Assembly (NCBI RefSeq): GCF_026151205.1
Contig: NC_087075.1
Span: forward strand, 15,866,571-15,930,570
DNA length: 64,000 nt
From: Bolinopsis microptera
Lineage: Eukaryota > Ctenophora > Tentaculata > Lobata > Bolinopsidae
Direction: 5' to 3'
The notes beneath the pieces were generated by a model that saw only the letters and a list, made by a program, of their open reading frames with translations, was not told the origin of the DNA and did no database searches. This document shows, piece after piece, positions 31,711 through 45,367 of this stretch. How positions within the stretch are numbered: position 1 is the stretch's first letter; each line of letters begins with the position of its first letter. Position numbers and translations under genes: made by a program.

Positions 31711-34700
31711 ATAATCGCACTTAATTAATATGTTTTCGGTTGCTCTCAAAGCAAAGCGATTAGTTTTGGGCACTATCGTCGCGGAGTCGAGTCCGCGGCG
31801 GAGCCGCCGGACTCCGAGCGGACTCCGAGCGGACTCCGGCGGAGCCGCCGGACTCCGAGCGGACTCCGGCGGTGCTCCGCCAAAATGTATTTACAGTGGA
31901 CTCGAGTACATTTTGGCGGACTCCGAGCGGAGCCGAGCGGACTCCGAGCGGACTTTAAAGTCCGCCGCGGACTCCGAGCGGCTCCGCGGCGGCTCGGCGG
32001 AGTGTCCGCCGCGGACTAAGCCACTAGGCGGACTCCGGTCCGCCGCGGACTCCGGCGAAGTGCTTGGCGGACTCCGCCGGACCTCTCCGCCAGACTTGAA
32101 TCCGGCGGAGTCCGGCGGAGCTTGGCGAAGTCCGCCAGCTCGGCGGACTCCGCTCGGAGTCCGCCGGACTCCAACAGAGTCCACTGACTTCCGACCTCCG
32201 TCTTCCGACCCTCGGCTAAATTTGTCACGTGACATACAACATAGCATTTTGCAATATTGTGGTCAGATGAAAAGGTCGCTAGTGATAAACCTTAACCATT
32301 ACCCTCACAATGTCAATAGTGTACAACTCTAGTCCTAACTTTGACCCTATAATGTATAAACGTTGACCCTAACCCTCCACCCAACCGTCCGCAGCGAAAT
32401 ATCAATGTCATTGACTGGTCACGTGACCAAAACAATTTTGTCATATTATCTCATATGGGGAAGCGTTTTTAGTTTTACCCTACACGTTGCATGTGGCGTC
32501 ATTCGGCCGGATCCCAGCAAGCAAAAATACGTCGACCATCACATTCACAGGACGACGCCAGCCAGCACTCTCTACGCTCTTCGAGCTCCGATCGTCCTGT
32601 GACGAAGTAAGGACGAAGCCTGAGGTCCTCAGGTAACATCGACCACCGATTGAAAATTCAAAGATTTTTTGACATAAAGGTCAAATGTAAAACTAAAATC
32701 TTGATGCTGATTGATTGACGACGTCAATTTTTGAGCACAGCGCAAGCGCATGCGGAAAAGGACCGCGTAGCTAGTCAAGATGTTGATAAATATGTGGCTT
32801 GTGGCGCGATGTGTTGCTCTAACTATAGCCCTCTCGCTTGCAGTAGCGCGCGACCGCCGGAAATGGGCTCTTACTAATTCGCTCGCCCAAAAATTTCACG
32901 TGACTTTGGTTTTTATGGTTTTACAGCCGTACAAAACGGTTTTACATAAACCCTAATCCCAACCCTAACCCTAACCATAACCCCGAAGCTAACCATAACC
33001 CTTACCACAACCCTAACCCTAACCCGAGCCCTAAACAATCGAATTCATGTTTTACTAGCCTGTCACGTGACCAAAACGGTTTTTTGCCCATAACTCTCCA
33101 GGGAAGCATTTTTACCCTACGTCATGGGGGGTGATTCGGAATCAGCGTCCAAAAATACACCGATTCCGATCAATTTCATACCCAAAGGGCCTTTTCACAA
33201 GAATTTTCTTAAAATTTGGGCGAGCGATTTAGTAGGAGCGCCGGAAATGACTTGTGGAACAAGCGCGCCCGCAGCGGCGCGAAAGCACCTGGTTAGCTAA
33301 ATGAACGCGATGTGCCTTGCATTGTAGGATGAAATCCTACTAGCTGACGCCACTCGCAGCTGTAATGTTCGCTGTACGTCAGCGATCGAAATTTATACGC
33401 GTATCACCCGTTAAGATGTGCCACCCGACGCGCCACGCAATTTATCTCGTTGCTCGTCGCACGTCGACGAACAACGAAGCTCGTTGCGACGCGCAATGAG
33501 CTGCCAGGCTAGGACATCATCCTGGTCCAACAAATTTTGGAGAGCGCGAGCGATTTTCTCCAAAAATTTAATGAGGGCGCCGACTTCCACTCTGGCTAGG
33601 TTTCTTTTTATACTTATAGGGGGTGCACGATAAAAATAAAGTTGCTTGGATTTTAAAAATATTTGTACCACTGTTTTCTAGAGACTGTGAGAATTTTCAC
33701 AATACCAAATTTGTTATACCTTTTTGGAAAGATCAGTGAGTTTCGCCTAGGTGCCATATTTGATGGTGCGCGGCTTTTGGAGCAAAAGTAGCTGTAAAAG
33801 TCGCGTAATTTGACCAAATTCGTCCAAATTTGACCATTTTTGTCGTATTATTCGGATTTATCTTCAGTTCCTTAAATGAGATCATTCTGGAAATTGGCGA
33901 CGACCTTCCAATTGGGCTTTCACAACTGTCCGAAAAATTTGGTGGATATCGGAGTTGATATAGTAATAAAAATGGGGCAAAATACGCTGCTTTTAGCTGT
34001 AACATAATGTCTGATGGTTGGATATGCTTTAAATTTTTCGGACACTTTCCTTGTAAGTTTATGAGTAAGCTTACCAATTTTTGTTGCAATTGGAGGTCGG
34101 GAAGGATACTCTATATCTATTTGTTTGAAGAAAATTGTGCTGGCCGAAATTAGCGCTAAAAAACCATCCTTCAGTCGGCACGCGCGGCTCACTGTCGATG
34201 GCGCACTACCTACTTCTTACCCAGCGCGCGTTCCTTAATGCTCGGTGAATTTTGCCGCGCCTCTGGTGAGAGAAACGACCTTGAGATTAGCTGGCTAAGT
34301 AACTGTAAGGTTTCTTTTATAACGCCCACTAGAGTCTAGTATAAACTAAACTCCACTGTACCAACTTGGCGTAGTTTGATAATATAATTTATTTATCATA
34401 AACAATAAAGTTTATGAGCTGATAGCACATCTTAACGGGGGATACGCGTATAAATTTCGATCGCTGACGTACAGCGAGCAGCACAGCTGCGAATGGCGTC
34501 AGCTAGTAGGATTTCATCCTACAAGGCACATCGCGTTTACCTAGCTAACCAGGTCATTTCCGCCTCCGGCGGTCGCGCGCTACTGCAAGCGAGAGGGCTA
34601 TAGTTAGAGCAACACATCGCGCCACAAGCCAAATATTTATCAACATCTTGACTAGCTACGCGGTCCTTTTCCGCATGCGCTCGCGCTGTGCTCAAAAATT

Positions 34701-36019
34701 GACGTCGTCAATCAATCAACATCAAAATTTTAGTTTTACATTTGACCTTTATGTCAAAAAATCTTTGAATTTTCAATCGGTGGTCGATGTTACCTGAGGA
34801 CCTCAGGCTTCGTCCTTACTTCGTCACAGGACGATCGGAGCTCGAAGAGCGTAGAGAGTGCTGGCTGGCGTCGTCCTGTGATGGTCGACGTACTTTTGCT
34901 TGCTAAAAACGCTTCCCCATATGAGATAATATGACAAAAATTGTTTTGGTCACGTGACCAGTCAATGACATTGATATTTCGCTGCGGACGGTTTGGTGGA
35001 GGGTTAGGGTCAACGTTTATACATTATAGGGTCAAAGTTAGGACTAGAGCTGTACACTATTGACATTGTGAGGGTAATGGTTAAGGTTTATCACTAGCGA
35101 CCTTTTCATCTGACCACAATATTGCGAGCGTGCTAAATCACTCTACAGTCGATCTTCGAGATTGTTCTAAAAGGGCCCCCGACAGTTGAAACCAATTTCA
35201 ATCGATGTATTTTCGGACGCTGATTCCGAATCACCCCCCATGACATAGGGTTAAAATGCTCCCCTGACGAGATATTGGCGAAAAACTGTCTCGATCACGT
35301 GATATGACCATATAAGGAAGTTAGTCTAATTTCTCGTTAGGGTTAGGGTTTCAATGTATGTTTTTGTTAAAGATTGGGTTAGGGTTAGGGTTGGGATCAG
35401 ATTAGAGGGTTAGGAATTCGAAAAGTCGTTCAGGACCAGCTAGAGAACGGGTTGAAAAAGTCACGTGACAGTCGAGTGTAGAGTGATTAATCATCATCCA
35501 CAATATTGCAAAATGCTATGTTGTATGTCACGTGACAAATTTAGCCGAGGGTCGGAAGACGGAGGTCGGAAGTCAGTGGACTCTGTTGGAGTCCGGTGGA
35601 CTCCGAGCGGAGTCCGCCGAGCTGGCGGACTCCGCCAAGCTCCGCCGGACTCCGCCGGATTCAAGTCTGGCGGAGAGGTCCGGCGGAGTCCGCCAAGCAC
35701 TCCGCCGGAGTCCGCGGCGGACCGGAGTCCGCCTAGTGGCTTAGTCCGCGGCGGACACTCCGCCGAGCCGCCGCGGAGCCGCTCGGAGTCCGCGGCGGAC
35801 TTTAAAGTCCGCTCGGAGTCCGCTCGGCTCCGCTCGGAGTCCGCCAAAATGTACTCGAGTCCACTGTAAATACATTTTGGCGGAGCACCGCCGGAGTCCG
35901 CTCGGAGTCCGCTCGGAGTCCGGCGGCTCCGCCGCGGACTCGACTCCGCGACGGATAGTGCCCATTTTTGTAATCGCACTCCCTGAAAAAAAACCGACAA
36001 AAACCGGTGCGATTATGAA
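31711..36019. mobile_element. 4.3-kb foldback element with long inverted arms
   Basis: The left arm (about 31711-33420) and right arm (about 34431-36019) are inverted copies. The outer part (31768-32190 and 35545-35966) is GC-rich and built from GGACTCCGAGCG-like units; the inner parts share GATCGAAATTTATACGCGTA and flanking sequence. Each arm holds telomere-like tracts (CCCTAA near 32946-33040, TTAGGG near 35338-35400), at different places, so the arms are not fully collinear. The central 33421-34430 has no recognised frame. Long frames in the arms (Arg/Ser/Pro-rich) come from the repeats. Precise ends are uncertain (ATAATCGCAC is shared) and no target duplication was found. Confidence 0.75.
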
Positions 36020-38413
36020 AATAATAAGTGGCCGTCAATAGATCAAAAGTGGAGTTATAATTATTATTATTTGATAATCCAATTAATCATAATTATTTAA
36101 TTGTAATTAAATAATTGTAATCACTTAATTGTAATCACTTAATTGTAATCACTTAATTGTAATCACTTAATTATAATTACTTAATAAGGGTAATATAAAT
36201 TACATGTATTTGAATGCAGTGACGTTATTTGAAATATCTTGTACCGCATTGATGCAAATTATTGCAAAGCTTTTTCTTATTTTTACCCTTATTACTATAT
36301 CTTACATTAGAGAGAGAGAGAGAGAGAGATATCTTACATAACACGATATTTACAGTCTTCTAATTAATTAGCTTTTCCTTTTCAGTGCAATGAAACAATA
36401 CAATCTCATATACGCTCAAATTAAACTCTTTCGAGAAAATGTCTCACTGTTTTTAATAGACTTAGTTATGAAGATTGCATAATTAATAAATAATAATTAA
36501 ATAAAGGTAAACAGATCACGTTTCGACATTTGACGTCATATTCATATTTTAAAATTATTGGTTATACATTTATAAAGTGTTGAAAGTATTAAAAGTGCAA
36601 TAGAAATTCCCTGACGTTTTACTGACGCCAACATGACCCATTTTAACCTAAATATTCGATTACCGAACAGTTTATTAATTAATGTTTGGTGACGTCTTTT
36701 CAATTTGCTGTCCTGCTTTGATAGCTTACATATTATACACTGCGTTACCATAGTTACACTACACTACACTACACTACACTTTGATAGCTTATATCAACTT
36801 ATGCACGTCTACTGTTACAGTTAACTTGTGTTGACTTAAAATTTCGTTGTTTTATTGATCGTAGCACTAGCTATTTTTACTTTTGAAGGTTTCTTTGCAC
36901 ATTTCATTTTCATCTTTTTATCCCCTTGGTTTTTGTTCCTAATAGTAGTTTTTGTGTAAAATCCGGATTGGAGTATTATTTATGAGTCGCATTGTTGTAA
37001 TGTATTCTGTGTAAAATTATCTTTATCCCGGTTGTTGCGACAAGTGAAAATGCTCTTATTAGGGAAAGGAGTTTACTCGACGTTTCAATGTAACTACATC
37101 GTATTCATGATCTCAAATTATTTGTTATATAGTAGTGTTGAAAGTATTAAAAGTATTTCAATACTTTCAACACTACTATATAACTACTGTATATAAAATA
37201 ATTTTTGCCGTTTTAAATTCAATGGCCCTTTAATCTGCGACAAATTGAACGTTTTAATATTATTCACGTCCCATTGTTCTGGATCGGTTGTAACGAAGTA
37301 TCAATATTCATGTTAGCTACAGAAATCATCCTTGCGTATTGATTGTCGTGATCCGAGCGGACTTTATTTCCTCACAATTTTAAAGAAGAAGTCAACTTTT
37401 AATGATGCATTAATATCTAAAACCATTTCTATGAATGTTTCTTTAGCAGCTCCTCCCCCTGAAGTTACCACATGAAGTTACCACATGAACTCACGTCGTT
37501 CACCACTTTTAACATTAAGATTTAAGAGTGATAATTCACACAGGTCTCTGCAGTAATACCGTTGTTATTATTGCGTTACGCCACCCATTCTTTGTTGATT
37601 GTTTCGCTGATATTTGATACCAAAACTGTGCCAGCAGTTTGAGCTACCGTTTATAATTTATATATTGTAAGAGATTCTTGCTCGCTCTTTACTGCTTTAA
37701 TGTAACCATTTGATTTTTAAAGAGTTTCGGAGCTCTAATACTCTCTCTACGAGGCTCTAATACTCCGCAAAACTTCTACAGAAGCTGCATATAAATATAA
37801 TTCATTAATGTCTACCTTATCTGACCTTATTAGCTAGTTGTAGTCATCTATAATGGATCTGCCTCAAGAATGACCTACCCGAACTGACTTAAATCTTGGT
37901 TAATGGTTTTAATAGCTCTTCAGCTGCCGTATCACGTGACACTGTTGCCAGGGTAACGAATACTCCGGCTTCTCCAGTTTCGTTTTGTGATTCCCACCAA
38001 AAGACACTCCCCTTTATTATAAACGTCGTGTCTCCATACTTTGAAACCGCGTAACTCTTTAAACCAACAATTGCTGTTACCCTGGTTACCCCTGGTTACT
38101 GCTTCGAGACACAGTAACTGCAAGGTGAGACTAGTTACCTCACAAGACGTTAGAGCAAGAGTTGTAGTTTTACATTATTACCATGGTAACCACGGGGGCA
38201 CCACCCAGGGCTCATCCCCAATTCTTCCTCTAATCGAGCTCAATTTCAACGAATTTGAATTTGCAAGCAGTTCTGAATTTGTTACGCAGCTGTCATTTAA
38301 ATTTCAAATTTAACAGGATTTGTGCTCTTCAGTTTCTCCTACAGTGCCGCAACTACCCTCACTACTCAATCCCCAACTGCAATTTCAACAGTTACTCTCA
38401 GAAGAAAACCCGG
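36020..38413. other. no gene recognised; small palindromes and microsatellites
   Basis: Short repeats: TTAATTGTAATCAC units (36100-36175), an AG tract (36311-36328) and ACACT units (36755-36778). A 24-bp inverted repeat sits at about 37130-37187 (AGTAGTGTTGAAAGTATT and complement). No coding exon can be supported up to 38413. Confidence 0.5.
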
Positions 38414-38568
38414 ATGTTCAACAAAGCGTTCAGCAAACTGACCCGGACACTGAGCGGTCTGTTCAGCCCGGACTCGTTCAGTCAGGACCACGAACGGACA
38501 GCCTCCTCCGCAAGCAACCCTAACAGAGCCTCCTCCCAGGATTCCGTCATGTCACTGGACCCTCTCAT
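38414..38568 (+). CDS. candidate alternative first exon A (Ser-rich)
   Basis: The ATG at 38414 opens 51 codons plus 2 nt up to a CAT|GTAAGT donor. It begins MFNKAFSKLTRTLSGLF, a basic amphipathic start, followed by a Ser/Asn-rich tail ending SVMSLDPL. It ends in phase 2, like the other four candidates at 51522, 59448/59505, 60782 and 61678. The body of the gene would lie downstream. No homologue is recognised; transcript evidence is lacking. Confidence 0.4.
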
Positions 38569-38740
38569 GTAAGTGTGTTTTCAAGCGCTTTGTAAGAGCT
38601 GGTGTGAGAGCATTCTGCATTATGTTGATGTTTTCTAGCGTTATCTTTTCGCTGTTGTAAAAGCATAATTGAAATTTATTCTATTTTTAAGCACAGTTTA
38701 TTTTTTTGCGAGCATAATGTATTTTGTTTATGAGCATGAT

Positions 38741-40928
38741 TAGGGCCTGTCGTGATATCATGGATCGCTTAGGTTCCACCAGGATCTGGTAGTCCTCATA
38801 ATTCTGCGGCCTCTATGTGTCGTCATCTCGCACAACTCCGAAAAACCGTTGTGAGTTTGGCATGTGAAAATTTGCAGCCCTCCAGACATCGATTGGGTTA
38901 ACGAGTTGTCGTACGTCACCTCAAGATCGGGTGACAGGGGGCTGAACAGGCCAGAACCCAATTGATTGGGTCTGAGGTCACGTGATTATGAGCCTGAGGT
39001 CACGTGACTATGACGTCACCAGAGCTCGTTCTCCGTTTCCCGCTCTTTGGACCAGGTGAGCTTGCATGCTTGTGAAAGTGGGTGTAAGTACAGCTGTACT
39101 GTAGTTACATCCAATTACCCCTAATAGAATGAAGATTTATTTTCTGACAGAAAGCTAGAAATTTACCAAAATATCGACTTAGTTCAAAATTTATTTTGAT
39201 GACCACTCCTGACCTAAAATTGCACGAGAAATCGATTAAACTTGGTTTCAGAACTCAACAATGCTTCCTTATGCCTTAAAATCCATTTTTATCGATACAA
39301 TAAACATTTTGATCCTGTGGATTAATTAGTAACAGGTAACAAATGCACAAAAAAAACCATCGCACTTACATTGCATTCTTAACGGGTCGATTTCGAGTGA
39401 CCAATAATCGTCGTGATGATATTTATACGTCATGCGTTCCTGATCATCATCAGCAATCAAGAGACAGGAGCGGCGATTGCTTTAAATCAACGGTTTACGT
39501 TATTTTTGTGAATTCGACCCCTGTTTTAACGGTTATCACACTTTGTCATTGAATGTATTGAGGATAGCTTTACAAATAAGAGGACCAGTAAATAAAATTG
39601 TCACAAGTGTTTCTCTCATTCACTTTCGATAAGACACAATGAAAATTCTTACTTAACCATACGATTCGGAATTTTTCAACCGTTGAAGAATATCGGGCAT
39701 TTTTCAGAATTTGACCGCCAAATTTTGTTAAAGGCCTAACTTAAAATTCTAATACAAAACTTAAGGTCATGAGGCGATTCTACGTCGATTCTGAAAATTT
39801 CATGAAAAACTATTGAAACCCTATTGAGTTCTATTGTTTTGAGCGAAGTCAGTTTTGCAAATATCGCGAACTGATATATGGGCGATTTTGTTCATTTTTT
39901 GCAACTATTTGAACACAGAATCCACAGTTAGGTAGATATTGAGCTGATAATCATAGAGAATGTGTAGTATAGGCTTACCTTCCATATAAAGTTGGTTTCA
40001 TTCAAAAATATTGATATTTGACCAATTTATGGGCAAAAATCGATCAAATTTGGTGCGTATGCCCAAATATGGTCATATGGTTTTTGGCTCATAACTCAGT
40101 CATTTTTTGTCCAATCTTGATGAAAATTCATATACGAGTTCAGGGGACCACTAGTTACAAAAAGAGCACCTAAAATTTGGGTTTTGGGCATGTTCAGGGT
40201 ATTTGGCTAAATTGGGCCTGATTTGGACCAAATATGGGCGTGGCTGCCCCGCGGGCACCGTTTGGCGGTTGGGGTCCGGGACCCCCTCAAAAGGTTCGGT
40301 CACCGGTCCTAGTTTGTTGGTTAACTGCTATCTCGAAACTAAGTTTCACAAAAAAATCAGGGTGAACCCCCCCCCCCCCCCCCCCCCCCTTAAGGCATAA
40401 GGAAGCATTGTTGAGTTCTGAAACCAAGTTTAATCGATTTCTCGTGCAATTTTAGGTCAGGAGTGGTCATCAAAATAAATTTTGAACTAAGTCGATATTT
40501 TGGTAAATTTCTAGCTTTCTGTCAGAAAATAAATCTTCATTCTATTAGGGGTAATTGGATGTAACTACAGTACAGCTGTACTTACACCCACTTTCACAAG
40601 CATGCAAGCTCACCTGGTCCAAAGAGCGGGAAACGGAGAACGAGCTCTGGTGACGTCATAGTCACGTGACCTCAGGCTCATAATCACGTGACCTCAGACC
40701 CAATCAATTGGGTTCTGGCCTGTTCAGCCCCCTGTCACCCGATCTTGAGGTGACGTACGACAACTCGTTAACCCAATCGATGTCTGGAGGGCTGCAAATT
40801 TTCACATGCCAAACTCACAACGGTTTTTCGGAGTTGTGCGAGATGACGACACATAGAGGCCGCAGAATTATGAGGACTACCAGATCCTGGTGGAACCTAA
40901 GCGATCCATGATATCACGACAGGCCCTA
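38741..40928. mobile_element. 2.2-kb foldback transposon with 9-bp target duplication
   Basis: Inverted arms of about 540 bp (38741-39281 and 40390-40928) are near-perfect, with ends TAGGGCCTGTCGTGATATC and complement. They are flanked by GAGCATGAT on both sides (38732-38740 and 40929-40937). Nine bases suggest a Mutator-like enzyme; 8 bp plus a chance base would suggest hAT. The loop contains a C run (40369-40389) and a segment (40291-40352) found again at 49096-49157. No transposase frame was found. Confidence 0.85.
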
Positions 40929-40937
40929 GAGCATGAT

Positions 40938-41765
40938 TTATTTTTCTTATATTGAATCTAAGACCATGATTTCCAACAAACTGTTTTACGTCACATGCTG
41001 TCACAAACGAATATATTACGTAGTGTAATGTTAATATATTATGTTTAATTCATAATTTATTTTACTGCTGAACTGTCTGAGCACTTGAAACCATGCAATT
41101 CTTCATAAATTTGCCTGTCACATTTCACATTCTGACAAAATTTTCTCCTGCGTCATTATGTCGCATAATTTGTGTGTCATTATGTCGCATAATTTATGTG
41201 TCATTATACAAAGTCATATTATGTTTTCTCTCAATTAAACGCCAAAGAAACCTCTCTAACCACCAACTCAACAAACATCACCACTATCAACAGACATGAC
41301 GTCACTTGACAAAACACTTTGCTGCACATTATCTTCTGAAATCGCGGGGTTTTTACACAAGCCATAATAACACCTGCTTAAACTCGTTGAATCATGCTGA
41401 CAGTAGGTGTAGTCATGGTAACCAGTAGGCTGTATTCCTTGCTGACAGGGTAAGATGACAGGACCCAAAAACGGTAATCCACATTTCCAAAAATGATTCC
41501 ATTCCCATCTTTATCAGTGTGTCGATGACAAGTAATTAATTATATTCCCTGCTACACCTCAACAACGTGTACCCTTCTAGAATTACTGTTTGTTAAACAT
41601 TTCCTGGCCAACCTTTCATAATATGAGCCGAATATATCACCATGACAACCATTATATCGAATATATCCTACACGAACACTTACGCTAGTGTACTGTCATT
41701 AAAATCATGTTTTTAATTTCTGTTTGTGATTTCGGGTACTTTTGCCCAATATCTTGTTCTATGGT
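40938..41765. other. no gene recognised
   Basis: AT-rich unique DNA; a short direct repeat GTCGCATAATTTRTGTGTCA occurs at about 41160-41205. Confidence 0.5.
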
Positions 41766-41768
41766 TTA

Positions 41769-41876
41769 CAGTGTCGCACCACTAGTTACCATGGAAACAC
41801 CACTAGTTACCAGGGTTACACCACTAGTTACCAGTGTTGCACCACTAGTTACCAGGGTTACACCACTAGTTACCAT
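41769..41876. repeat. tandem repeat, about 21-bp unit (ACCACTAGTTACCAGGGTTAC)
   Basis: Five units. Related ACTAGTTACC/CATAGTTACAC motifs recur near 56380, 58720, 58945 and 61190. Confidence 0.85.
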
Positions 41877-42004
41877 CCTCCCGTCTTGTTGAGTAACAAT
41901 CAGCACTGTAAAAATTATCTCTTTTTAACACTGTTGACGCGTCCGTCTGTCTGGTATTCTGAGACGAGTACCAACGTACTATCTAGTTTCACGAGCAACG
42001 TGTA

Positions 42005-42478
42005 CACTGCACAGTGTACCGAGTAGCGCCCCCTGACCCCCCCCCTGTACAGTGTACCGAGTAGCGCCCCCTGACCCCCCCCCCTGTATAGTGTACCGAG
42101 TAGCGCCCCCTGACCCCCCCCCTGTACAGTGTACCGAGTAGCGCCCCCTGACCCCCCCCCCCCCCCTGTACAGTGTACCGAGTAGCGCCCCCTGACCCCC
42201 CCCCCCCCCCTGTACAGTGTACCGAGTAGCGCCCCCTGACCCCCCCCTGTACAGTGTACCGAGTAGCGCCCCCTGACCCCCCCCTGTACAGTGTACCGAG
42301 TAGCGCCCCCTGACCCCCCCTGTACAGTGTACCGAGTAGCGCCCCCTGACCCCCCCCTGTACAGTGTACCGAGTAGCGCCCCCTGACCCCCCCCTGTACA
42401 GTGTACCGAGTAGCGCCCCCTGACCCCCCCCCCCCTGTATAGTGTACCGAGTAGCGCCCCCTGACCCCCCCCCCCCCC
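42005..42478. repeat. minisatellite with C-run spacer, about 37-45 bp unit
   Basis: About 11 units of a constant core (TGTACAGTGTACCGAGTAGC and GCCCCCTGA) plus a run of 7-14 C. The core is nearly invariant while the C run varies, so length polymorphism should be high. Confidence 0.95.
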
Positions 42479-42479
42479 T

Positions 42480-43745
42480 TTTTGTCACTGTTGCGAAGGT
42501 GTGCCTTGTACGTGTGCCAGTGTAGTCATGGTAACCTACTGGTTACCACGACTACACTGCAGTACTTGATGCTCTGATGGATATTTTTGGCAAGTTGGAG
42601 GCAGGGCATTATAAATCCGTAAATCATTTAAGTTAACTTAAGTTAACTTAAATTAAGATTTGTAGTTTTGATAGTGTTAATTTCTTGCCTAAAAAAGAAA
42701 ATTTTTTTACAATATCTTGACAAGCGGTTGCCAATACTATATTTCGTAAATTTATCCCTTATAACAGTGTAGTAACTATGGTAACCTACTGGTTTTTATC
42801 CCTTATAAGCCTACTTAGCCTATGAATTTACCAATTTTAAATATAAATTAAACGTCAAAACTTGCAACCACTCTTGATAATATTACTGATAGGTTTTACA
42901 GTCTTTCTCCCCAGTAGTTGTCATTCTCATAAGATCAAATCCATTAATATTAACTTGTTTATTATCACACATAATATGTTATATAATAACAGGTTATGTT
43001 ATAACATATAACATAACCTGCACAAATACAAAACATCAAACCAATGTCTCACGGTTCCTCCAAATCGTTAAAACTCATTATTGAGTGACGTCAGGGACCG
43101 AGGAAGTATTAAGAATATCGGTACTTCGCTATACATCTTTAACGTGAAACATTGGAATATCTGACGTAGAAATCAACAAGTTTGCACGGTGCTTTAACTC
43201 TTTACAAGTTTAGCGTTTACCTTCATTAATAACTTGCTTTGGTTTATATTTGGTTGGTTTGTATGTTGTGATTTTGATTTCGTAGTTCTAAAAGCGAAGA
43301 ATTTTGTTGTTGTTTAAATCATCCTCATTTTTAATTTCGTGCCGAATATTTTCCCTAAGATTTTATCTATTTATGTTTTATAAGTATAATTATGTAATAA
43401 AGATATCATACTCGTGGAAGAAGGTACTAGTTAAATATGATTCATTTACGTAAAATCAAGAGCATAAGTTATATGGTTATATATGTGAAAACCAGGCCTT
43501 GAAGTTATAATGGCTCTAGTTGACATTACAATAAGGCTACTATGGTAACCATAGTTACCGTAGTAACCATAGAATCTCAATACAAAATATGATTTTAGTC
43601 AGAGAATCGAGGAAGAGTTTAAAATACTTGACCGGTAAACCACTATTACGTTGAACAGAACTATGTAACTTCCTTAACTAAAATCGTCACTATGTGGAAG
43701 CAAGAAGGGCGTGGGCTCTGTTCGTTTAAGGCATTATAATATACC
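42480..43745. other. no gene recognised
   Basis: Contains a short palindrome around 42965-43015 (AACAGGTTATGTTATAACATA) and GGTAACCATAGTTACC-type motifs near 43545. No exon is supported. Confidence 0.5.
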
Positions 43746-43914
43746 TTTATAGTATTATATAGTATTATATAGTATTATATAGTATTATATAGTATTATAT
43801 AGTATTATATAGTCTTATATAGTATTATATAGTACTATATAGTATTATATAGTACCATATAGTATTATATAGTATTATATACATAGTATTATATAGTATC
43901 ATATAGTATTATAT
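43746..43914. repeat. 10-bp tandem array (TAGTATTATA)
   Basis: About 17 units; a few more lie at 46673-46700, beyond the inserted element, so the array was split by that insertion. Confidence 0.9.
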
Positions 43915-44609
43915 GGACACGTTCATTTGAGTTTGAGGATATTGGTAAACAAAAATAATAGCGTTTTTGACGATAGTGGCTTAATTTTGACATCTATTAA
44001 CCTAGCACGTTCAGAAGTTCTGAACATTAGCCACGTAACCCATACTCCCATATGCACCGCTCAGAAAGAAAATCTATTGTTGTTAGGCACTATAATGTTT
44101 CAAATGTCACATTTTGTGTGACTTAGTTAACTGCAGTTGTCTAATTATCATTCCTTGGTCTGAAATATAGTAAATTAGGTCTATCTAACAATTATGATAC
44201 AACATTGGTTAATGGGCACGGATCGAACGGTTACAAGGCAATATTTGGGTAACTTTGTCACACTCATGATACCATACCTCTATTCTACTGTGAGGTGTCC
44301 TAAAAACCCTTTCAACTCATTATTTTATGGTTGCTCTACCAAGCATAGCCCTAAAATATGTTGTTTTGAATAGTTAGCTAATACAGGCACTTGGTTATTG
44401 GGAAATGAGGTTAATTCTGTCACAATATATGAAATTTAAAATTTTGGGCGAATAATTTATATCTGATTTTGGTTTGAAAGGCGGGAAAATGTTATATGAT
44501 GACAATGTAGTTGATGGAAGTTAAGACCAGTTGATGTTTACATTGTCACAAAAAATTATACGAAATCGTAAATAGATTAAAAACAATGATTATAGAATGA
44601 AATAGTCTC

Positions 44610-45260
44610 TTATAATAACTCTTATAATAACTGATGTGACAAAGTAAACATGTCTTGCCCCTATTTTGAAGATCTATATTCTATACCTCTATTGGAATAT
44701 TGTCCAGAACATCAGAGCTTAAGTTTAACAATTTTAAATTTGTCTAAGTCACTAAAAATGTGACAAAATTAACTTTTCATGCCCCAACAATTTCAAGATA
44801 GTGTGTAAAAATTAGCATAGGCTGCTTTATTACCTATATAAATCAATCCAAACTACAAAAAATATATGTTAATGTGATGACGATTACCTAACTCTTATAA
44901 TAACTGTTGTGACAAAGTAAACATGTCTTGCCCCTATTTTGAAGATCTATAACTCTATTAGAATTCAACATTCTTTCAGAAACGATTGGAAGAATATTTT
45001 CCAGAACATAAGAACTCAATTTTTAAAATTTAGATTAATTTGTCAAAGACATTGAAAATGTGACAAAATTAACTTTCCCTGCCCCAACAGTATCAAGATA
45101 GTGTGTTAAAATTGGCATAGGATTTATTACAGGTATATTAAAGTATTAATCGATCCAAACTACGAAAAATATCTTTTAATCTGATGACGATTACCTAACT
45201 CTTATAATAACTGATGTGACAAAGTAAACATGTCTTGCCCCTATTTTGAAGAACTATACT
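44610..45260. repeat. three diverged tandem units of about 270-305 bp
   Basis: Each unit starts AACTCTTATAATAACTG and continues with ACATGTCTTGCCCCTATTTT (44617, 44891 and 45197). The third is truncated. Confidence 0.85.
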
Positions 45261-45367
45261 TCTATTAGAATACTATGTAACTTTATCATCAAAAAAATTT
45301 CGATAAACTAGTTATTTTGCCAGCAAGGAGCTAACAGAGTTATAATATTTTTTTGTGACGAAATAAC

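Noticed and set aside
31730-32332. Arg/Ser-rich frames in the foldback arms, also at 35465-36000
   Set aside because: Several overlapping frames on both strands come from the GC-rich repeat unit; no conserved domain.
38741-40911. Two identical 67-codon frames on opposite strands at 38758 and 40708
   Set aside because: They are the same sequence in the two inverted arms of the foldback; no domain, so not counted as genes.
41979-42488. Gly-rich 169-codon frame on the minus strand
   Set aside because: Comes from the core-plus-C-run repeat.
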